This document shows, in pieces, positions 28,489 to 32,668 of a stretch of 32,668 nt of DNA. Made by a program: the position numbers and the translations under genes. The DNA is taken from positions 1 to 32,668 of the IMG/VR virus record IMGVR_UViG_3300003323_000166; one strand, 5' to 3'. The stretch's first letter is position 1. Each line of letters begins with the position of its first letter. The notes under the pieces are model-generated. The model was not told the DNA's origin, did no database searches, and saw nothing but the letters and a program-made list of their open reading frames with translations. Source of the DNA: a virus.

Positions 28489-28955
28489 ACTATGACCTTC
28501 TCGAAGCCGATCTAAGGCGCGACGAGGGAAGCCGCGATAGGCGCTATCAAGATACGGTAGGCAAGTGGACGATTGGTTACGGCCACAACATAGATGCCGA
28601 TCTCCACTACCCGTACACGTTGGCAGATGAGCCTCTAACTGAAGGGCAGAAGCTCACTCTGCTACGCCGTGACATTGCGGCAGCGGTAGCCGCTCTCGAT
28701 GAATACGCTAACTGGTGGCGCGCCATGGAGGAGCCCAGGCAACGCGTGCTTGCCAACATGGCCTTCAACATGGGATGGGGCACCTTGTCCCAATTCAAAA
28801 ACACACTTGAAGCGATGCACTTTGCCAAGTACGACTTGGCGGCTATGGGGATGCGCGCATCAAAGTGGTATCAGCAGGTTGGCGGTGAATTTGAGGCGCC
28901 CGGGGTTCCGGCGCGTGGTGAGCGCCTTGCGCGGATGATGGAAAGGGGGACATGA
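28485..28955 (+). CDS. Endolysin, T4-type lysozyme (glycoside hydrolase 24)
   Basis: A 156-residue enzyme that cuts the glycan chain of peptidoglycan. The active-site triad spacing matches T4 lysozyme: Glu14, Asp23 and Thr29 in RRDEGSRDRRYQDTVGKWTI, then GYGHN. NMAFNMGWGTLSQFKNTLEA is the usual C-lobe motif and the end (GVPARGERLARMMERG) is typical. No signal peptide is present, so it needs the holin for release. The ATG at 28485 overlaps the holin stop; the upstream frame from 28401 lies inside the holin gene. Confidence 0.95.
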   Translation: MNYDLLEADLRRDEGSRDRRYQDTVGKWTIGYGHNIDADLHYPYTLADEPLTEGQKLTLLRRDIAAAVAALDEYANWWRAMEEPRQRVLANMAFNMGWGTLSQFKNTLEAMHFAKYDLAAMGMRASKWYQQVGGEFEAPGVPARGERLARMMERGT

Positions 28956-28956
28956 G

Positions 28957-29556
28957 ATGGAATGGAAAGATATTGCCGGGGTTGTCGCTAAAGCGGCGCC
29001 AATCGTTGGGACATTGCTTGGCGGCCCCGCCGGGGCTGCCGTAGGCGGGCTTGTAGCGGCGGCCATCGGCACTGAATCGACGCCAGATGCGGTTAGCATC
29101 GCATTGCAATCCAATCCTGATGCTATGGCGAAGGTCATCGAAGTGCAGACCAATGCCAAGGTTCAGTTGCAGCAGCTTCTAGTTCAAGCTGAACAAAATC
29201 GCCTGCAAGCTGAAGGCGCCCAATACACTGCAGAAGCCGCAGATCGAGATTCGGCCCGCAAATTGGCAACAGCCCAGCCAGCTGACCATACCCGCCAGTG
29301 GATCACTCTGCTGATGATTGTGGCGGCGTTTGCCATCGTCATCGCTGTCTTTAGCGGTGCCACCAAAGACCTGATCAAAGATCCTTCTTCGTCGCTGGTA
29401 GTGGGTACGCTAATGGGCTACGTCTTCAACGAACTTAAGCAAGTGCTGGCCTTCTGGTTTGGCATGACCAAGGACGGGTCTAGCCAAACCAACGCAATTA
29501 CGCAGTTCGCAACCGCTCCCGGCACAGTGACCATTGACAACGGGAAGGCAAAATGA
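28957..29556 (+). CDS. 3TM holin-like membrane protein
   Basis: A 199-residue protein with GGGGG upstream. It has a Gly/Ala-rich hydrophobic segment at residues about 15-38 (VGTLLGGPAGAAVGGLVAAA), a charged coiled coil at about 45-105 (VQTNAKVQLQQLLVQAEQNR), a membrane span at about 114-134 (WITLLMIVAAFAIVIAVFSG), and a third hydrophobic span near 144-168. This fits the holin_3TM family of phage lysis genes. With the small holin next door it may be a second holin or a pinholin partner. Confidence 0.75.
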   Translation: MEWKDIAGVVAKAAPIVGTLLGGPAGAAVGGLVAAAIGTESTPDAVSIALQSNPDAMAKVIEVQTNAKVQLQQLLVQAEQNRLQAEGAQYTAEAADRDSARKLATAQPADHTRQWITLLMIVAAFAIVIAVFSGATKDLIKDPSSSLVVGTLMGYVFNELKQVLAFWFGMTKDGSSQTNAITQFATAPGTVTIDNGKAK

Positions 29557-29786
29557 ACGCACTTGGCCGCTACATCATGAACTGGCTGCGCTGGTGGGAC
29601 CAGGGCTTGAATGTCCTTACAGGTGGCGACAGCCTAGAGACACTCAGCAGCCGCGCCGGTAAGGGCCAACGTGAGGGCAAGAAATGGGCATGTTACTTGT
29701 GCCGCTTCCTCGACCTCTTCCAGCGCGACCACTGCGAACGCTCAATCAACCCTGACGATGGGGCGAACGCCACTATCCCCGACTGA
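29553..29786 (+). CDS. Small conserved lysis-region protein
   Basis: A 77-residue protein in ATGA overlap with the 3TM holin-like gene. It contains YIMNWLRWWDQGLNVLTGGD, then SLETLSSRAGKG, WACYLCRFLDLFQRDHCERS and INPDDGANATIPD. The GGDxxETxSSRAGK motif is a known signature of small phage proteins at the 3' end of the lysis region. Its function is not known. Its stop is directly followed, in antisense, by the end of the lipoprotein gene. Confidence 0.75.
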   Translation: MNALGRYIMNWLRWWDQGLNVLTGGDSLETLSSRAGKGQREGKKWACYLCRFLDLFQRDHCERSINPDDGANATIPD

Positions 29787-30002
29787 TTATTTGTGGATGA
29801 CTGGGCAGTCTGGCGGGATCGGGACAGTGGTTGAACACACCCCACTTTCGGGCGGTTTGAGTACGGGCGGATTCTGCGGCTGATTGGTGTCTTCCTCGCC
29901 GCCACCGCAAGCGCTCAAAAACACGGCCAAACCGACCGCTGCGAGTGTGTGGAATTTTGCCTTCCGAAGGCAAACACTGTTGTTATATACAGTATTTTTC
30001 AT
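29787..30002 (-). CDS. Small Pro-rich lipoprotein next to attP
   Basis: A 71-residue protein on the minus strand. Residues 12-32 read like a lipoprotein signal (RKAKFHTLAAVGLAVFLSAC) with lipidated Cys32. The mature 40 residues are Pro-rich with two later Cys. AAGGA lies nine bases before the ATG. No start codon lies between this ATG and the signal, so the start is firm. A LexA-like box lies in the first codons. Size and Pro content resemble Rz1-type outer-membrane spanins, but it lies on the opposite strand to the lysis genes. It may instead be a lysogen-surface protein. Confidence 0.6.
   Translation of the reverse strand: MKNTVYNNSVCLRKAKFHTLAAVGLAVFLSACGGGEEDTNQPQNPPVLKPPESGVCSTTVPIPPDCPVIHK
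29975..29994. promoter_or_regulatory. LexA-like (SOS) box
   Basis: On the minus strand TACTGTATATAACAACAGTG has CTGT-N8-ACAG and matches the E. coli LexA consensus at 16 of 20 positions. It covers codons 3-9 of the Pro-rich lipoprotein, an unusual position, and lies about 75 bp from the attachment core. Regulation is inferred from the motif alone. Confidence 0.5.
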
Positions 30003-30067
30003 TTCGCTAAGTCCTTGATTCTTCGTGGATGCGTTATCTTGAGTCTGTGTTTACGTACAGGTGTTTA

Positions 30068-30123
30068 GGACTCAAAATCCCCCGCCGCAAGGCGTGCCGG
30101 TTCGATTCCGGCCTCGGGCACCA
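30068..30123 (+). other. attP: Phage attachment core: 3' half of tRNA-Leu(CAA)
   Basis: The stretch from GGACTCAAAATCC (anticodon loop with CAA at 30073-30075) through the variable arm GCCGCAAGGC and T arm GCCGG-TTCGATT-CCGGC to CTCGGGCACCA is the 3' half of a tRNA-Leu. The upstream bases have no D arm or 5' acceptor strand (a GCCCGAG would be needed), so it is not a full tRNA gene. Integrases that use tRNA genes carry just this half, which rebuilds the host tRNA on insertion. The integrase gene faces it about 400 bp to the right. Confidence 0.85.
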
Positions 30124-30138
30124 ACAGTTTACGACTTT

Positions 30139-30510
30139 TCACCCCTCAAGGGGTGTGTGTTTTTCTGCCAAAGACGCGGCAGCGACCACTATTGCTTTGC
30201 GCGTAGCGGCAGCGAAATTTGGGGCCCGCGAGAGCCATACCCAGTGATCTTCGGTGTCAATAGATGAACCCGCGCAAACCAAGGGGGAATCCTCGACACA
30301 AGAAGTGAACTTGATGCAAATTTCCAGCCGAATAGCTAGGCGAAGCGCATCGCCGTCATCGCTGAATGGGCGCCACGGCTCCCGATCCACAAAGAAAGCT
30401 ATAGCCTCTCCATCTGGCCCAAACCCTATCAAGTCAGGGCTTATTCCGGCTGCTTTTGCTGCCCTTTCCAATATCTCCCCATCTCTGTGGATAGATGTTG
30501 CATCGTTCAC
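30139..30510 (-). CDS. Conserved phage protein of unknown function
   Basis: A 123-residue protein in 4-base overlap with the integrase gene. The segments ILERAAKAAGISPDLIGFGP, FFVDREPWRPFSDDGDALRL and WLSRAPNFAAATRKAIVVAA fit a family common in prophages; the DDGDALRLA motif is typical. The function is not known. It is the last gene of the integrase transcript, just before the attachment core. Confidence 0.75.
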   Translation of the reverse strand: MNDATSIHRDGEILERAAKAAGISPDLIGFGPDGEAIAFFVDREPWRPFSDDGDALRLAIRLEICIKFTSCVEDSPLVCAGSSIDTEDHWVWLSRAPNFAAATRKAIVVAAASLAEKHTPLEG

Positions 30511-31472
30511 TTTTTACCCCCGATCTTTTTCACGGCATCCGCCAATTTATCGTTTAGCAAGTGGCTATAGCGCCTAGTTGAGACCACGGTCTTGTGGCCG
30601 AGCACCTGACCAACGGTGTATAGGTCGATCCCGCTGTTCACCATCTCCGATGCCGCTGCGTGCCGTAGATCGTGAAACCTCACATTCTGCAACTTGGCCT
30701 TCTTGCGTGCCTTGGCAAATTCATGGCCTAGCTTGTTCTCGGTGATCGTGAATCTGACTCGCCGCGCCAACACCGCGATCCGTGGATGAATCGGCACAAG
30801 TCGTCGCTCCCCGTTCTTCGTGTCCTCCAGCAGATAGCCGTTTTTCTTGGGCTTCGCTCGTAGCACCTCGCCGCGCCGCATCCCCGAATAGAATGCTACC
30901 CGGATAGCCGCCCTAGCCTGCTTGTCGGTACAGGCCCATGCAATTCTGACCATATCTTGACGCTTCGGATATGCATGCCGCTCGTTTTTCACGGTTGGCA
31001 TCACCATGCGCTGCGTCTGGTCTTGGTCGATCATCCCGACCTTGTAGGCGTATTTGATCGCAGCCCTGATGTAGGCCATGACGTTGCGAATGGATGCGGG
31101 CTCTAGGCCACGCTCCGACAGCACCCGAGCAAACGTCTTTGACCACTCGTGCAGATCATCTGTGTAGTCGCTCTCGAAATACGTCTGCCACTTCTCAAGC
31201 CTTTGCGCCCGCTTGTCGCCGTCCTTCCAGCGCGCTCCGCAATCCCGGCAATGAGCTGCAACGCACTCACCAATCGTCACACGGCGTTTTATCGCTCCTG
31301 TGGCGACTCCGTATAATTCCGCCTCCCACTGAGCCGCTATCTTGTCCGCGCTTGCTTGACTAGTTCCCGCAGGGAAAACTTTGGTCTTGCGATAACGCTG
31401 GCCGTTGATAACGCGCTCGAACGTCCACCGTAGGCGCTTGCGTCCGGCCTTTGTAATGGTTTCGACTGGCAT
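30507..31472 (-). CDS. int: Tyrosine recombinase integrase
   Basis: A 321-residue site-specific recombinase. The catalytic set is complete: Arg199 (SGMRRGEVL), Lys219 in TKNGERR, His267-x-x-Arg270 (HDLRH), His293 (LGHK) and Tyr302 (TRRYSHL). Residues about 1-60 are the arm-binding start (KAGRKRLRWTFERVINGQRY) and about 65-160 the core-binding domain. It joins attP to the host tRNA-Leu gene and back again with an excisionase. The ATG overlaps the Xis-like gene by 136 bases. Confidence 0.95.
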   Translation of the reverse strand: MPVETITKAGRKRLRWTFERVINGQRYRKTKVFPAGTSQASADKIAAQWEAELYGVATGAIKRRVTIGECVAAHCRDCGARWKDGDKRAQRLEKWQTYFESDYTDDLHEWSKTFARVLSERGLEPASIRNVMAYIRAAIKYAYKVGMIDQDQTQRMVMPTVKNERHAYPKRQDMVRIAWACTDKQARAAIRVAFYSGMRRGEVLRAKPKKNGYLLEDTKNGERRLVPIHPRIAVLARRVRFTITENKLGHEFAKARKKAKLQNVRFHDLRHAAASEMVNSGIDLYTVGQVLGHKTVVSTRRYSHLLNDKLADAVKKIGGKK

Positions 31473-31621
31473 TTGTCTAGGTACGCATAGAGTGATTCAA
31501 CGTCGTACACGTGCGTCTTTCTGGTTAGCTTGTACCGCTTGATGGTGTCGTCCTTCAAGCGGCTGATCTGGTGCGCCGGGATGCCCAGGATCGCGGCGGC
31601 TTCTTTCGCTCCCACTCTCAA
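31337..31621 (-). CDS. Excisionase-like DNA-binding protein
   Basis: A 94-residue protein that starts at TTG with a perfect GGAGGTG six bases upstream. The first half reads like a MerR/Xis winged helix: VGAKEAAAILGIPAHQISRL, then KDDTIKRYKLTRKTHVYDVE and SLYAYLDK. Its position just before integrase and its DNA-binding fold suggest an excisionase that bends attachment DNA and biases the reaction to excision. Its last 45 codons overlap the integrase gene, so that part may be under double constraint. A GTG at 31615 is an alternative start. Confidence 0.65.
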   Translation of the reverse strand: MRVGAKEAAAILGIPAHQISRLKDDTIKRYKLTRKTHVYDVESLYAYLDKCQSKPLQRPDASAYGGRSSALSTASVIARPKFSLRELVKQARTR

Positions 31622-31654
31622 ACCACACCTCCCGCGTCTTAGCTAGGATCTTCT

Positions 31655-31849
31655 TTAAGGCCGATTTTGCGGCGTCTTGTAGATGGTCTTCCATCGTTTG
31701 CTTACCTTCTCTTGAATCTCGATGGGACCGTCTTCTTCATACTGCGCCGCGTAAAGCATGGCGGTTCCCTTTGCTGCGCGCTCTGGCCCTTCAGCGCTCG
31801 CCACTGCAACGCCGTTCTGCATGATTCGGAAATGCCTGTTCTGGCTCAT
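31655..31849 (-). CDS. Small leftward-operon protein of unknown function
   Basis: A 64-residue protein starting MSQNRHFRIMQNGVAVASAE, then GPERAAKGTAMLYAAQYEED and a strand-rich basic end (EKVSKRWKTIYKTPQNRP). A small alpha/beta fold is likely. No family is recognised. It lies 33 bases upstream of the Xis-like gene in the same operon. Confidence 0.65.
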   Translation of the reverse strand: MSQNRHFRIMQNGVAVASAEGPERAAKGTAMLYAAQYEEDGPIEIQEKVSKRWKTIYKTPQNRP

Positions 31850-31882
31850 CTCGTCGTCTCCAACATCCTCGTCAGTGCTGCT

Positions 31883-32212
31883 TCATAGAGCATGGGCCTT
31901 CACCTGTTCCAGCATCTTCGGCCCCATCAAAACGCCGATGCCCGCCGCGTGATACATGCGCGATTCCGTGCCGAAGAACTCGCGCATCCAATCGTTGATC
32001 TCGTCGCGGAAAGGTGACGGTAGGTTGTCGTACACCTTCGGCGTGAGTTGCATCTTGGGCACGTTGTCGAGCATCGGATCTACGAAGATCGGCTGCCCAA
32101 GAATATTTGGCTCCCTCGGAGCCTTGGCCTCAATTTCCGCCATGACGGCCTTGATGTCGCGCAGCATGTCGCTATAGCTGATCGAGTTGCCTGTTCCTGT
32201 CGTAGCGTTCAT
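31883..32212 (-). CDS. Leftward-operon protein of unknown function
   Basis: A 109-residue protein. The ATG at 32212 lies 1 base after the upstream stop (TGAGATG), with GGGAGGGG just before, so it is preferred over the ATG at 32227. It contains SYSDMLRDIKAVMAEIEAKA, VPKMQLTPKVYDNLPSPFRD and MREFFGTESRMYHAAGIGVL. The start looks helical and the end is hydrophobic. No family is recognised. Confidence 0.65.
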   Translation of the reverse strand: MNATTGTGNSISYSDMLRDIKAVMAEIEAKAPREPNILGQPIFVDPMLDNVPKMQLTPKVYDNLPSPFRDEINDWMREFFGTESRMYHAAGIGVLMGPKMLEQVKAHAL

Positions 32213-32213
32213 C

Positions 32214-32651
32214 TCACCCCTCCCCATGCGCGGGCTTGGCGCGGTCTTGAAGCACTGTCAGGCGTGGTACGTTCGGGTAGATGCCCATGATCTTCTCCAC
32301 CTCGCAGCACAGGTTCTGCACCACGGCGATGGGGTCGATGTCGCCTTTGAGCGAATAGACATCGCCATCACACAGACAAGCGTTCTCGCCTTTTTCGGCC
32401 TCACGCGAGAGTGCGAGATTCGGCTGTACCGGCTCCATGGCCCCGCTGTAGCACTCATGGCTTTGGATGAAGGCGCGCAGGAAGCAATCGCGCAAATCCC
32501 TGAACGTGATGCCCCTGATCTCGGTTGCGCCGCGCTCACCGGTACACGTTTGCGGCTGCCCGGAATACGGCCGGTCTCGCCTCATGTTGTGATCGTGCGT
32601 GCCGCACACTTCGTCAATAAAGCCGACGAGCTGATTGATAGGGTCACCCAT
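32214..32651 (-). CDS. Leftward-operon protein of unknown function
   Basis: A 145-residue protein starting MGDPINQLVGFIDEVCGTHD. It contains RGITFRDLRDCFLRAFIQSH, then several Cys residues (ACLCDGDV, NLCCEVEKIMG), so zinc binding is possible. GGAGAGAGCG lies before the ATG at 32651, the same ribosome-site context as the gene at 433. The frame is open to a TTG at 32666 at the window edge. No family is recognised. Confidence 0.65.
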   Translation of the reverse strand: MGDPINQLVGFIDEVCGTHDHNMRRDRPYSGQPQTCTGERGATEIRGITFRDLRDCFLRAFIQSHECYSGAMEPVQPNLALSREAEKGENACLCDGDVYSLKGDIDPIAVVQNLCCEVEKIMGIYPNVPRLTVLQDRAKPAHGEG

Positions 32652-32668
32652 GGTCGCTCTCTCCAATG

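Noticed and set aside
30045-30123. Complete tRNA-Leu gene
   Set aside because: The 5' acceptor strand and D arm are missing upstream; only the part from the anticodon stem to CCA is present, as expected of an attachment core.
31497-31694. 65-residue minus-strand ORF (MEDHLQDAAKS...)
   Set aside because: Only its first 25 residues look protein-like; the rest is a shadow of the Xis-like frame, which has a much better ribosome site.

Overview
The window looks like most of the genome of a temperate, tailed double-stranded DNA phage with a short-tail (podovirus, P22-like and partly T7-like) virion plan. The moderately high G+C, the gene families and the tRNA-Leu attachment core suggest a betaproteobacterial host, probably Burkholderiales; this host call is inference. 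Almost all of the sequence is coding. Genes lie in long same-strand runs with ATGA or one-base overlaps, as in phage operons.

Layout. (1) 1-1671, minus strand: a partial gene under a leftward promoter (about 472-500), and an immunity operon of repressor, a 79-residue protein and a lipoprotein, ending at a terminator at 523-547. (2) 1721-2029: rightward promoter, operator and a Cro-like regulator with its terminator. (3) 2039-7492, plus strand: the early operon. It holds an HTH regulator, a replication initiator with phased iterons inside its gene (likely origin), a lambda P-like helicase loader, many small accessory proteins, a YbcO-like nuclease and a Q-like late activator. (4) 7493-7600: a candidate late promoter with repeats, followed directly by a terminator, like lambda pR'-tR'. 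(5) 7607-26745: a Cys-rich protein, an HTH-metallophosphoesterase, a roughly 340-bp non-coding structured segment, terminase small and large subunits, portal, a DUF3307 membrane protein, scaffold, capsid, adaptor/tail proteins and ejection proteins. (6) 26882-28299: tail fibre with an S74 chaperone domain and a companion protein. (7) 28312-29786: holin, T4-type endolysin, a 3TM holin-like protein and a small conserved protein. (8) 29787-32651, minus strand: a small Pro-rich lipoprotein with a LexA-like box, a tRNA-Leu(CAA) 3'-half attachment core, a small protein, a tyrosine integrase, an Xis-like protein and more leftward-operon genes.

How it works together. The repressor and Cro-like protein compete at operators that overlap the -10 elements of the left and right promoters. 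The early operon replicates the DNA and makes the Q-like protein. That protein would let RNA polymerase read through at least five intrinsic terminators spread across the late operon. Late genes build the procapsid, package DNA, make the short tail and ejection apparatus, and lyse the cell. Integrase acts at the tRNA-Leu core.

Phage genes lie on both sides of the attachment core and only the 3' half of the tRNA is present. The sequence therefore reads as a non-integrated (attP) genome or a tandem junction, not a simple prophage end. The leftward operon is cut by both window edges, so some genes (recombination functions would be expected there) are probably missing.

The feature least explained by known families is the structured, apparently untranslated segment at about 9000-9312. 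It has nested long stems, a compact three-way junction followed by ACCA, and a strong terminator.
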